Of a stretch of DNA of 57,439 nt, positions 8,156 to 16,227 are shown in pieces. Positions within the stretch are counted from its first letter, which is position 1. The number at the start of each line of letters is the position of its first letter. The notes beneath the pieces were generated by a model. It saw only the letters and a program-made list of their open reading frames with translations, made no database searches and was not told the origin of the DNA. Source of the stretch: Gammaproteobacteria bacterium (GTDB taxonomy: Bacteria > Pseudomonadota > Gammaproteobacteria > Thiohalomonadales > Thiohalomonadaceae); the NCBI GenBank assembly GCA_026196275.1, contig JAPHTQ010000051.1, forward strand, positions 1-57,439. The letters run 5' to 3'. The position numbers and the translations under genes are program-made.

Positions 8156-8788
8156 TTAGTGGGGCAACTGCATCAATGCGAGCATGTTGTCCTTGTATTG
8201 CTGCAGAGTGTCGGGGTCGAGACGTGCGGTGAGCATCGCCAGCTCCCGCTGGGCCGCCTCGCTATCGCTCATGATCGCCAGGGTCAGCCACTGGAAGGCC
8301 GCCTCGTCATTCTGTTGTACCACCTTGCCCTCGGCCAGCAGCTTGCCGAGCAGGTACTGGGCCTTGGGGTGGCCGAGATTGGCGGCCTTTTCGTACCACC
8401 TGAGTGCGGAGGAGATGTTCCGCTCGATACCGGCTTCACCCTCGATGTAGATGTCGGCCAGTGAACACATGGCATCGGTATCGCCCTGTTCGGCAGCCTT
8501 GCTGTACCACTCCAGTGCCTCCCCGATGTTCTTGCTGACGCCGTGACCCCCGGCATAGCACCAGCCGAGCAGGGTTTGTGCGGGAAAACTGCCCTGCTTG
8601 GCCGCCTTGCGCAGCCACTGGGCGGCGGTCTTGCTCTCCTGCTTGACCCCTACGCCGTTGGCATAGAGCGCGCCGAGCTTGAACTGTGCCTCGGCATCGC
8701 CTGCCTCGGCAGCCTTCTCGATCGTGGGGATGGTCGACTTGTCGAATTTGTGCAGGAGTCCATGGAGGTGTTCAGCTGTACTGGTCAT
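8156..8788 (-). CDS. Sel1-like repeat protein
   Basis: A 210-residue alpha-solenoid with about four or five Sel1-like repeats of ~36 residues, each with the AxxLGxxYxxGxGVxxxxxxAxxWxxKAAxxG pattern (for example FKLGALYANGVGVKQESKTA). Such repeats mediate protein-protein contacts in signalling. No signal peptide follows the ATG at 8788, so it is probably cytoplasmic. An in-frame ATG at 8896 would start eight bases after the upstream gene's stop but has no ribosome site and adds 36 low-complexity residues, so I prefer 8788. No partner can be named. Confidence 0.8.
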   Translation of the reverse strand: MTSTAEHLHGLLHKFDKSTIPTIEKAAEAGDAEAQFKLGALYANGVGVKQESKTAAQWLRKAAKQGSFPAQTLLGWCYAGGHGVSKNIGEALEWYSKAAEQGDTDAMCSLADIYIEGEAGIERNISSALRWYEKAANLGHPKAQYLLGKLLAEGKVVQQNDEAAFQWLTLAIMSDSEAAQRELAMLTARLDPDTLQQYKDNMLALMQLPH

Positions 8789-8903
8789 CGCTGTCCGTCT
8801 TTTTGCTCGTGAATGAAATGGCACAGAGCCTTTAATTTGGTTGTGTGAATGAAACTTCAAGCCCTGAGATGCGGCGGCGGTATAGCCATTTGCCATTTTG
8901 GAG

Positions 8904-9545
8904 TTATTGTTGAATGAGCTCCAGCGACTCGGCGGCGATCTCGCGCACCTCTTCGTTGTCGTCTTCCAGGCGTTTGCGCAGCGCCGCCTCCGCCTCCTTG
9001 CTGTGGCTCAGGCCAAGGAAGTGGCAGGCGTCGCTACGCAGTTGGTGATCGCTGTGTTCGCTCATGATGATCAGGCGCGGCACCAGTTTCTGCAACGCCT
9101 CACTCCCCTCCATCCCCTCAATGATGGCACTGACCCCGAGGCGTACTTGGATCTTTGCCTCGGGCTGCTCCAACAGTGACAGCAGCGCCTCCAGGTGTTG
9201 CGGCGCCTTTGCCAGCATCGCCTGTGCCTCGTCCAGTTCGCCGTTGGCCAGCTGGTGCTCCAGGTAATCGACCATGTCGGCGCTGCCGGCGGCCTTTTCA
9301 GCCCACTCGCGCAACTGCTGCGGGGTCTGGGCGCCGGTGAGGACAAATTCGCCCAGCTTCAACCAGGGTACACTGCGCACCCCCATCTCGGCGGCGCGCC
9401 CCTGATCCTCGGCGATACTCACCACCTCGAGTTCGCCGACCACCCCCTCCTGGTGCAGTTTCTCCAGGGCAGCCTTGATCCCGGGACAGTGGGGGCAGCC
9501 GGGGGCGGTGAACAGCAGGGCGTGGGGGGCGTTGGTGTCGGACAT
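8904..9545 (-). CDS. thioredoxin-fold / HEAT-repeat fusion protein
   Basis: A 213-residue protein. The N-terminal ~80 residues form a thioredoxin-like domain with active site CPHC (17-20, in TAPGCPHCPGIKAAL) and a cis-Pro loop (RSVPWLKLG). The C-terminal ~85 residues have HEAT-type repeats (HQLRSDACHFLGLSHSKEAE, EVREIAAESLELI). No signal peptide is present, so the protein is cytoplasmic. GGAGA nine bases before the ATG at 9545 supports the start over one nine residues earlier. The HEAT part probably selects a protein substrate for redox or persulfide chemistry; which one is unknown. It diverges from the small gene at 9668. Confidence 0.8.
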   Translation of the reverse strand: MSDTNAPHALLFTAPGCPHCPGIKAALEKLHQEGVVGELEVVSIAEDQGRAAEMGVRSVPWLKLGEFVLTGAQTPQQLREWAEKAAGSADMVDYLEHQLANGELDEAQAMLAKAPQHLEALLSLLEQPEAKIQVRLGVSAIIEGMEGSEALQKLVPRLIIMSEHSDHQLRSDACHFLGLSHSKEAEAALRKRLEDDNEEVREIAAESLELIQQ

Positions 9546-9667
9546 AGACTTGTCTCCGTGGGAAATGCCCACAGTATATCGTTTTTGGGCCGTCCAGCGG
9601 CTTTGTTGTAAACTCTGCCATCCGATGTCTATTATGTTGGCGGAATCCGGCCCCAGGAGTCAAAGCG

Positions 9668-9955
9668 ATGAGCGACAGCAATTTTTCCAAAGAAGAGAAT
9701 ATCCTTGGCGCGGTCAAGCGTGTGCTGACCGAAGTGATCAAGGATACCGCCACCGAGCCGGGTATGAAGCACCCCCTTTCCGAGGCTACCATCAACGGCA
9801 TGCGTGACTGTTTGGTGCTGATCAGTCAGCGTGAGCAGGAGTTGGCCGCAGAAGCCGGCCGTTCCATGGATAAGCGTCCGCGTTTCACCGACGAGCCGAA
9901 GCCACAGGGTGATGTGGTGGTCTCCATTGACAGCATCGGCAGGAAGAAGGAGTAA
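9668..9955 (+). CDS. small conserved-looking protein, 95 residues, unknown
   Basis: Not recognised. It is a soluble, acidic protein with one cysteine (MRDCLVLISQREQELAAEAG), a helical middle and a charged tail ending KKE. GGAG about ten bases before the ATG gives a good start. It begins 122 bases from the divergent thioredoxin-HEAT gene and ends 20 bases before the HIT gene, so it probably shares a transcript with the HIT gene. Confidence 0.6.
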   Translation: MSDSNFSKEENILGAVKRVLTEVIKDTATEPGMKHPLSEATINGMRDCLVLISQREQELAAEAGRSMDKRPRFTDEPKPQGDVVVSIDSIGRKKE

Positions 9956-9975
9956 CAATTACCTGGGAGATTGGC

Positions 9976-10392
9976 ATGTTCCGACTACACCCACGCCTTG
10001 CCTCTGACGGCATTTTTATCGCCGATCTTCCTGTTTCACGCCTCCTGCTAATGAACGATAGCCGTTATCCATGGTGTATCCTGGTGCCGCGGCGTGAGGA
10101 GCTGATTGAGATCTACGAGCTGGATAGCGCAGGGCAGGCACAGCTGTGGCAGGAGTCGGCGGTGCTGGGCAAGGCGATGATGGAAACCTTCGGTGGCGAC
10201 AAATTGAATATTGCGGCACTGGGTAACCTGGTGCCGCAGCTGCATATCCATCATATCGTGCGTTACCGGGATGATACCGCCTGGCCCGGCCCGGTATGGG
10301 GTGTGGGTGAGTCGGTGGCCTATGGGCCGAGGCAGCTTGATGAGGTGCGGTCGTGGCTCTGCGCAGCGCTGCCCGCGGCCTGGTTCGGCTGA
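9976..10392 (+). CDS. HIT-domain hydrolase
   Basis: A 138-residue histidine-triad protein. The triad region reads PQLHIHHIVRY and is preceded by LNIAALGNLV. The layout and the following WPGPVWG motif match the proteobacterial branch often annotated as diadenosine tetraphosphate hydrolase-like. Members hydrolyse or transfer nucleoside monophosphates through the middle His; the true substrate here is not known. GGGAGA before the ATG supports the start. It lies 20 bases after the small 9668 gene and converges with the patatin-like gene. Confidence 0.88.
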   Translation: MFRLHPRLASDGIFIADLPVSRLLLMNDSRYPWCILVPRREELIEIYELDSAGQAQLWQESAVLGKAMMETFGGDKLNIAALGNLVPQLHIHHIVRYRDDTAWPGPVWGVGESVAYGPRQLDEVRSWLCAALPAAWFG

Positions 10393-10411
10393 ACCGGGCG
10401 AGCTGTTTTCC

Positions 10412-10436
10412 CGCTGAGGCAATTCTGGCCTCGGCG
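10412..10436. terminator. hairpin between convergent genes
   Basis: CGCTGAGGC (10412-10420) pairs with GCCTCGGCG (10428-10436), with one G-U pair and a 7-base loop. It sits between the convergent HIT and patatin genes. There is no T-run, so its role as a terminator is uncertain. Confidence 0.3.
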
Positions 10437-10457
10437 CCACGGCTCGCCCCGCCGTGG

Positions 10458-11378
10458 TTATTGGTCCAGCGCATGTTTCAGTGCGGCCCCCATGCGCCGG
10501 ACGCTTTCGTAGCCCTCGGCAATAGCCTCATCGGCGCGGTCGAACTCCAGCAGCCCCAGCTTGCCCAGTCGGGGCGAGATCAGCACATCCGGCGGATCCC
10601 CGGCCATGCGGCTTTTGGTGATGCGATCCTGCATGATGTTAATCGAGCTGGCCATCACCTCGAAAAGGCCGGGCACCGTCTCACCGTTCTTTTTGTTCTT
10701 GCCCCAGCGCGCCAGTTTTGATTCCAGGATACCGGAGTTGAGCTTGCTCAATAACTGGTTAAACAGGTCACGCTCCTCGTCCTTGATTTCGCGGCTGCGC
10801 TCTTCCTTGGACTTGAGGTGGCGACCCACCAGATCGCTGTTGAGGTTAACCGCGATAATCACATCGGCCCCCATTGCGCGGCATAGTGAGATCGGCACCG
10901 GATTGGTCAGGCCGCCGTCCACCAGCCAGCGATCACCCAGCCGTACCGGTGAGAACAGCCCAGGCAAGGCAATCGAGGCGCGTACCGCATTGCGCAGTGG
11001 CCCCTCTCTCAACCACATCTCCCGCCCACTTCCCAGATCGGTGGCGACAGCGGCGAACGGTGTGGACAGCTCCTCGATGTTGATGTCTCTGAGCTTATCC
11101 TCGAAAGAGGCCATCAGGTTTTCGCCCTCGATCAGTCCGCCCATCATCTTGACATCGAGCAGGCGCACCACATCCCAGAAGCTTAGTGCCCTGACCCACT
11201 TTTCCAACGTATCCAGCTGACCGCCCCGGTAGGCGGCACCCACCAGAGCGCCGATCGAGCAGCCGGCGACAATGTCCGGCTTGATGCCGTTCTCCTCCAG
11301 TGCCCGAATCACGCCGATGTGTGACCAGCCGCGAGCTGAACCGCTGCCCAGGGCAAGACCGACCTTGATATCCGCCAT
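10458..11378 (-). CDS. patatin-like phospholipase, RssA type
   Basis: A 306-residue patatin-family serine hydrolase. The nucleophile elbow is GCSIG (39-43), the catalytic Asp lies in DGG (154-156, LVDGGLTNPVP) and the oxyanion region is GSGSARGWSHIG near residue 11. E. coli RssA has about 300 residues and the same layout. No signal peptide is seen, so the enzyme should be cytoplasmic. The physiological lipid substrate is not known for this family. GGAGAAAACAG before the ATG at 11378 fixes the start. The gene diverges from the tandem-thioredoxin gene. Confidence 0.85.
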   Translation of the reverse strand: MADIKVGLALGSGSARGWSHIGVIRALEENGIKPDIVAGCSIGALVGAAYRGGQLDTLEKWVRALSFWDVVRLLDVKMMGGLIEGENLMASFEDKLRDINIEELSTPFAAVATDLGSGREMWLREGPLRNAVRASIALPGLFSPVRLGDRWLVDGGLTNPVPISLCRAMGADVIIAVNLNSDLVGRHLKSKEERSREIKDEERDLFNQLLSKLNSGILESKLARWGKNKKNGETVPGLFEVMASSINIMQDRITKSRMAGDPPDVLISPRLGKLGLLEFDRADEAIAEGYESVRRMGAALKHALDQ

Positions 11379-11468
11379 CTCTGTTTTCTCCACTCTCCAT
11401 GCCCGTACTCCACAGGGCGCAGTTAAGAGGTTACACATAGTGTGAGTGATTGGGTACTATCTGGTTCT

Positions 11469-12479
11469 ATGAAGCGACAACTTTCACTCTCCCTGCTGCT
11501 CTTGCTGGTTCTACCCCTTGCACTCAATGCCCAGACCGGGGAGGAGTGGGATGAGCTCTACTTTGATGATACCCAACTGGAGAACAGCGCACGCTATCCC
11601 GACTGGTTTCTGCTCTCCTTTCTTAACCTGCAGGAAGAGCTGCAAACGGCTGTGGCCGAAGAGAAGCGCGGCCTGATTGTCTATTTGGGTCAGGAGTATT
11701 GCCCCTACTGCAAGGCGTTGCTGGAGGGCAATTTCGGCAGACCGGATATCGAACGCTATACCCGCCGCCACTTCGAGGTGGTGCCGGTGGATATTCATGG
11801 TCAAAAGATCGTGACCGACCTGCAGGGGCGGGCCATGACGGAGCGTGACTATGCCTCCAGGGAGCGGGTGAATTTTACACCTACGCTGATTTTCTATGAC
11901 GCCGACGGTGAGGAGGCGCTGCGATTGCAGGGTTACCACCCACCCTATCAATTTCTCGCTGCGCTTGAGTATGTCGCCGATGGGCACTACCGGGAGGAGG
12001 CGTTGGCAGACTATCTGCGGCGGGCCAGTCCGCTGCTCGCCTTCGAGATGGGTGGCCTGAATGGCGAGGATTTTTTCCTGCCGCCGCCCCATGCCCTGGA
12101 CCGTTCGCGGTTTGCGGCGCAGCAGCCACTGGTGGTCTTTTTCGAACAGGGTGACTGTCACGCCTGCGATGTCCTGCACAGCGCACCGCTACAGGGTGCG
12201 CAGCTGCGCGCATTGCTGGAGCAGTTTGAGGCGGTCCAGCTGGATATCAACAGTGAGACCCCGGTGCTTACCCCGCGCGGCCGGCGTTTGACCAGTCGGC
12301 AGTGGGCCGGAGAGCTGGGACTGTTCTACGCACCGACACTGATGTTCTTCGATCGGCAGGGGCATGAGATCCTGCGCGTCGACTCGGTGGCCGGTTTTTA
12401 CCGGCTGCGCAAGGTGCTGGAGTATGTGCTGGCGGGTGCCTACCGTGAGGGGATCACCCTGCCACGGTTCAAGCGTTAG
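11469..12479 (+). CDS. periplasmic protein with two thioredoxin-fold domains
   Basis: About 336 residues. A signal peptide (MKRQLSLSLLLLLVLPLALNA) is followed by two thioredoxin-like domains. The first has CPYC (78-81), with a later FTPTLIF loop. The second has CHAC (230-233) with YAPTLMF. The duplication is internally visible: both halves end in a similar YxFLxxLEYVxxGxYRE / YRLRKVLEYVLAGAYRE segment. The fold and motifs resemble the SoxW/DsbD-gamma class of periplasmic thiol carriers used by sulfur oxidisers and cytochrome assembly. A GTG at 11442 in the same frame would add nine residues; I choose the ATG because the signal peptide begins there. It is 20 bases upstream of mazG. Confidence 0.8.
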   Translation: MKRQLSLSLLLLLVLPLALNAQTGEEWDELYFDDTQLENSARYPDWFLLSFLNLQEELQTAVAEEKRGLIVYLGQEYCPYCKALLEGNFGRPDIERYTRRHFEVVPVDIHGQKIVTDLQGRAMTERDYASRERVNFTPTLIFYDADGEEALRLQGYHPPYQFLAALEYVADGHYREEALADYLRRASPLLAFEMGGLNGEDFFLPPPHALDRSRFAAQQPLVVFFEQGDCHACDVLHSAPLQGAQLRALLEQFEAVQLDINSETPVLTPRGRRLTSRQWAGELGLFYAPTLMFFDRQGHEILRVDSVAGFYRLRKVLEYVLAGAYREGITLPRFKR

Positions 12480-12499
12480 GAGTAAGGGGAGTGGAGGTG

Positions 12500-13279
12500 A
12501 TGAGTATCGACAAACTGCTGGCGCTGATGGCTGCGTTGCGTGATCCGGAGCGTGGCTGTCCGTGGGACAGGGAGCAGAATTTTTCCACGGTTGCTCCGTA
12601 TACGATCGAGGAGGCCTATGAGGTGGCCGATGCCATTGCCCGCGATGATATGGTGGAGCTTCGCGATGAGCTGGGGGATCTGCTGTTTCAGGTAGTGTTT
12701 CATGCGCGCATGGCTGAAGAGGCGGGAGAGTTTGACTTCGACGATGTGATCGCCGCCATTGTGGAGAAAATGATTCGGCGCCACCCACATGTGTTTGCGG
12801 ATGAGGTGGTGGCCGATGCCGAGGAGCAGACCCGTGCCTGGGAGGAACACAAGGCTCGTGAGCGTCGGAACACGGGGGTGCATCACAGTCTGCTTGATGG
12901 GGTGACGCTCGGCTTGCCCGCGCTGAGCCGTGCCGCAAAGCTGCAAAAGCGTGCGGCACGTGCCGGCTTCGACTGGCCTGCTGTTGAGGGCGTGATGGAC
13001 AAAATCGAGGAGGAGCTGAACGAGGTTCGCGCCGAGCTTGAAGCGAAGGATACTGATGCACTGCAGGGTGAGATCGGTGACCTGTTGTTTGCCTGCGTCA
13101 ATCTGGCAAGGCATGCGGGAGTTGATGCCGAGGAGGCGTTGCGTACGGCCAACCACAAATTCGAGCGCCGCTTTCGTTACATGGAGAGCTCTCTTCAGCA
13201 GGCCGGGGGTGAGCTGGAGCAGTGTTCGCTGGAGGAGATGGACCGGCAGTGGGAGCTGGCCAAACGCGAGCTGGGTTAG
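12500..13279 (+). CDS. mazG: MazG nucleoside triphosphate pyrophosphohydrolase
   Basis: About 259 residues in two MazG domains, like E. coli MazG (263). It hydrolyses nucleoside triphosphates to monophosphate and pyrophosphate, limiting (p)ppGpp-related and damaged nucleotides. The first domain shows CPWDREQNFSTVAPYTIEEAYEV and the metal-binding ExxxE/ExxD set in RDELGDLLFQVVFHARMAEE. The second repeats this as EEELNEVRAE and QGEIGDLLFACVNLAR. GGAGGT just before the ATG at 12500 decides the start against an in-frame GTG at 12491. Confidence 0.95.
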   Translation: MSIDKLLALMAALRDPERGCPWDREQNFSTVAPYTIEEAYEVADAIARDDMVELRDELGDLLFQVVFHARMAEEAGEFDFDDVIAAIVEKMIRRHPHVFADEVVADAEEQTRAWEEHKARERRNTGVHHSLLDGVTLGLPALSRAAKLQKRAARAGFDWPAVEGVMDKIEEELNEVRAELEAKDTDALQGEIGDLLFACVNLARHAGVDAEEALRTANHKFERRFRYMESSLQQAGGELEQCSLEEMDRQWELAKRELG

Positions 13280-13305
13280 CAGCCTGCCAGGGATCAGTTA
13301 GTACG

Positions 13306-13343
13306 AAAAAGGCCGCGCAATTTCCACCGCGCGGCCTTTTTTT
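13306..13343. terminator. bidirectional intrinsic terminator
   Basis: AAAAAGGCCGCGC (13306-13318), a 10-base loop, then GCGCGGCC followed by seven T (13329-13343). The A-run on one side and T-run on the other let it stop both mazG and the convergent propeller gene. Confidence 0.9.
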
Positions 13344-13359
13344 GTCGGCAGGTTTCCGG

Positions 13360-14439
13360 TTACTGAATGGCGTAGACCGCGCCGTCGGTGCTGCCAATGT
13401 AGATCCTGCCGCCATCAAGCTCCGGTGAGGTGAGGACGGCCCCCTGTGTGGTGAACGACCAGGTCTCCTTGCCGTTTTTAGCGTTGACCGCGTAGAGCTT
13501 GTTGTTATAGCTGCCGAAGTAGGCCTGGCCATCCGCCAGGGCCACTCCGCTACTGACCCAGTCGTGTACCTTGAACTTCCATTTGGGGCGCTGGCTGTCC
13601 AGGTTCAGGGCGTAGAGGTAGCCGTCGTTGGCACCGAAGATAAGGGTGTTGCCCTCGACTGCCGCCGCACCGTTGATCACGCTTTCTGCGCGATAACGCC
13701 ATACCTGCTGCCCTGTCTTGATGTCGATGGCATAGAGGGTGGCGTCCTGGCTACCGATATAGACGGTGTCGTGGTGGAACATCGGGTCGGCGTGGATCTT
13801 GCCGCCGGTGCTGAAGCGCCAACGTTCGTTGCCACTGGCGATATCCAGCGCGAACAGCTGCCCGTTGTCATTGCCGAACAAGGCCAGCCCGTTGGCCACT
13901 GCCGGCGAGGAGTAGATGGCCGCGCCGCTGGCGAAACGCCAGATCTCCCGTCCGCCGGCGGCCTCCACCGCATAGAAATCACCGGCGACGTTGCCGAAGT
14001 AGAGGGTGCCGTCCAGCAGGGTGGGCGAGGTGGTGATCGAGCCGCTGCTGCCGAATTTCCACCGCGGCTCCCCCGTGCCGCTATCAAGCGCGTAGAGAGT
14101 GCCATCCTGGCTGCCGATATAGACGACACCGGCGGAGATCGCCGGGGCGCCACCCATCGGGCCATCGGTCCTGTAGCGCCACTTTTCGCTGCCATCCTCG
14201 GTATTGAGGGCGAAGACAGTCCCTGCGCTGTTGCCGAAGTAGGCCGTGCCGTCACTGACCACGATGGCGGTTTTGATCGGGCTGCCGCTGTTATATTTCC
14301 ACTTGAGCTTGTGCAGGGTGCGCACCCCCTCGCTGAACTGGCCGCTGTTGTGCGCATCCGCCCGGTACATGTCTACCTTGACGCCGCCGCAGCCGCTGAG
14401 CGCCAGGGCGCTGATGAAGAACAACGCAATATTCCGCAT
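13360..14439 (-). CDS. PQQ-type beta-propeller lipoprotein
   Basis: A 359-residue lipoprotein: signal peptide with lipobox LSGC (Cys17) followed by Gly-Gly. The rest is a very regular series of about eight ~40-residue blades of the type YFGNSAGTVFALNTEDG...W, each with the tryptophan-docking motif. The N-terminal KWKY strand probably closes the last blade. The fold resembles BamB and PQQ dehydrogenases, but the quinone-site residues of true dehydrogenases are not obvious and the gene is not in the usual bamB context (hisS/der). A scaffold or outer-membrane assembly role is possible; none is proven. It converges on mazG with a shared terminator and diverges from padR. Confidence 0.8.
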   Translation of the reverse strand: MRNIALFFISALALSGCGGVKVDMYRADAHNSGQFSEGVRTLHKLKWKYNSGSPIKTAIVVSDGTAYFGNSAGTVFALNTEDGSEKWRYRTDGPMGGAPAISAGVVYIGSQDGTLYALDSGTGEPRWKFGSSGSITTSPTLLDGTLYFGNVAGDFYAVEAAGGREIWRFASGAAIYSSPAVANGLALFGNDNGQLFALDIASGNERWRFSTGGKIHADPMFHHDTVYIGSQDATLYAIDIKTGQQVWRYRAESVINGAAAVEGNTLIFGANDGYLYALNLDSQRPKWKFKVHDWVSSGVALADGQAYFGSYNNKLYAVNAKNGKETWSFTTQGAVLTSPELDGGRIYIGSTDGAVYAIQ

Positions 14440-14543
14440 TAAACCTTCTCCTTAGATTCAGGCGGTGGCAGCCGGGGAGAGCGGCTGCAGGTTTTTACCG
14501 CACAACTATGCCACATCCCCGGGGAGGTGACTATTGGTCGATA

Positions 14544-14576
14544 ATATATCAATTCGATATATATCTTGACGATATA
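14544..14576. promoter_or_regulatory. tandem inverted-repeat operator upstream of padR
   Basis: ATATATC-N5-GATATAT (14544-14562) overlaps a second copy ATATATC-N5-GATATA (14559-14576). The two dyads share the central bases. The array lies 24-56 bases upstream of the PadR start, overlapping the likely promoter. PadR repressors usually bind such AT-rich dyads in front of their own gene, so autoregulation of the padR-efflux operon is inferred. Confidence 0.6.
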
Positions 14577-14599
14577 AAGCCCTGATTTATAGTTGTCCT

Positions 14600-15130
14600 A
14601 TGGATGTGAAAACTCTCTGTCTCGGTGTACTCAGTATGGGCGATGCCAGCGGCTATGAAATCAAGAAGGTTTTTGAAGACTCCTTCAGCCATTTCTATGT
14701 CGCCGGCTTCGGCTCGATCTACCCGGCGCTGGCTGAGCTGACCCGGCTGGGACATGTCACCTGCAGCAACATCGAGCAGGAGAAGCGTCCGGCCAAGAAG
14801 GTCTACCATCTGACCGATGCCGGCCTGCAGGCCTTTCGACAGACACTCTCCGGCACTCATCCCCACCACCGGGTCCGCTCCGATTTCATGGTGCTGGTGG
14901 TATTTGCTCACCTGCTGCCCCCGCAAAGGGTTGAGCAGATTCTGGCTACCCGCCTTGAGGACATTGAGCGGCAACTCAAGCTGATCGACCACTGCGTCAG
15001 TGAAAACGGGCAGTCGGCTCCAGGTACTGCCTTCGCCGCCGGTTTCGCCCGCACTGTGTTGCTGGCAGGCAGGGATTATATCGAGGCGCAACGGGGTGAA
15101 TTGCTCAAGGCGCTGCGGGAGAAATCGTGA
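14600..15130 (+). CDS. PadR-family transcriptional repressor
   Basis: A 176-residue winged-helix regulator. The N-terminal ~85 residues have the PadR pattern LCLGVLSMGDASGYEIKKVFED, then SIYPALAELTRLGHV and the wing KKVYHLTDAGLQAF. The remaining helical C-terminus is the dimerisation/ligand part (Vir_Act_Alpha_C-like). It lies 29 bases upstream of an RND efflux operon on the same strand and is preceded by a tandem operator, so it probably represses itself and the pump until a toxic ligand binds. The inducer is unknown. Confidence 0.9.
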   Translation: MDVKTLCLGVLSMGDASGYEIKKVFEDSFSHFYVAGFGSIYPALAELTRLGHVTCSNIEQEKRPAKKVYHLTDAGLQAFRQTLSGTHPHHRVRSDFMVLVVFAHLLPPQRVEQILATRLEDIERQLKLIDHCVSENGQSAPGTAFAAGFARTVLLAGRDYIEAQRGELLKALREKS

Positions 15131-15159
15131 ATAACCTTACAAACTAAGAGAAGAACCTT

Positions 15160-16227
15160 GTGAAACGATCCTATTTTATCGCCGCCGGCATCGTCGTTGT
15201 TGTCACGTTGTGGATGTTGAGTGGCTTGCTGGTCGGGGGTGGGGCGACACCCGACAGGGCGGATGGCAAGGACAGACCGCTGTTGACGCGTGTCGAGGTC
15301 CGCGCTTTTTCGGCACAACCGATGCTGCGTGAAATCGTGATGCAGGGGCAGACCCTGCCCAGACGCAACGCCACGCTCAAAGCGGAGATCCTGGGTGAGG
15401 TTGCCGAGGTGCTGGTCGAAAAAGGACGGACGGTGAGGCGGGGGGAGGTCCTGTTGCGTCTGGCGGCGAATGAGCTTCCGCAGCAACTGGAGCAGGCCCG
15501 GGCTCTGGTAAAACAGCGTGAGCTGGAGTACGAGGCGTCCCGCTCGCTCAAGGACAAGGGTTTGCAGGCGGAACGCCAGTTGGCCGAAGCGTTAAGCCTG
15601 TTGCAGGTGGCGCGGGCCCAGCTCAAGAGCGCCGAGCTGAATCTGGCGCGTGTAACCATTCGTGCCCCGTTCGCCTCCATTGTCCACCAGCGCTACGCAG
15701 AGCTGGGCGACTACCTGCAGCCGGGCGATCCGATCTACAGCCTGGTGGTTCTCGATCCGCTGCGGGTTCGGGGGGATGTCTCAGAGAACGAGGTCGGTGA
15801 GCTGGAAGTGGGCATGGAGGCCGTTGCGGAGCTGAGTAATGGCGCCAGACTTGCCGGTACCATCACCTACATCGCCCCGCTCGCCGAGAGCAGTACCCGC
15901 ACCTTTGCCGTGGAGATCGAGGCGGCGAACCCCGCGCCGTCGCAGCCGGGTGGCATGAGCGCCACACTGCGTATTCCGCTGGAGGCGGTGCCCGCACACC
16001 GTGTCTCCCCCGCCTTGTTGTCCCTTAACGATGAAGGGGTCGTGGGGGTCAAAAGCGTGGATGAGCAGGGTGTGGTGCAGTTCCACCCGGCGGAGATCCT
16101 CAAGTCCGGGCGCGAGGGGGTGTGGCTGGGCGGTTTGCCCGAGGAGGTGGAGGTGATCACCGTCGGCCAGGGCTTTGTCCGTGAGGGGGATCGAGTAGAG
16201 GCGGTGAGAGGTGAAACGGGACGATGA
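15160..16227 (+). CDS. RND efflux periplasmic adaptor (membrane fusion protein)
   Basis: 355 residues starting at a GTG preceded by AAGAGAAG. One N-terminal membrane anchor (about 5-27) is followed by a lipoyl-like half (LPRRNATLKAEILGEVAEVL), a coiled-coil hairpin (about 100-160), the second lipoyl half (VTIRAPFASIVHQRYAELGDYL) and beta-barrel regions. It links the inner-membrane pump to an outer-membrane channel. The channel gene is not in this window, so a shared TolC-like protein is presumably used. It overlaps the pump gene by four bases (ATGA). Confidence 0.92.
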   Translation: MKRSYFIAAGIVVVVTLWMLSGLLVGGGATPDRADGKDRPLLTRVEVRAFSAQPMLREIVMQGQTLPRRNATLKAEILGEVAEVLVEKGRTVRRGEVLLRLAANELPQQLEQARALVKQRELEYEASRSLKDKGLQAERQLAEALSLLQVARAQLKSAELNLARVTIRAPFASIVHQRYAELGDYLQPGDPIYSLVVLDPLRVRGDVSENEVGELEVGMEAVAELSNGARLAGTITYIAPLAESSTRTFAVEIEAANPAPSQPGGMSATLRIPLEAVPAHRVSPALLSLNDEGVVGVKSVDEQGVVQFHPAEILKSGREGVWLGGLPEEVEVITVGQGFVREGDRVEAVRGETGR

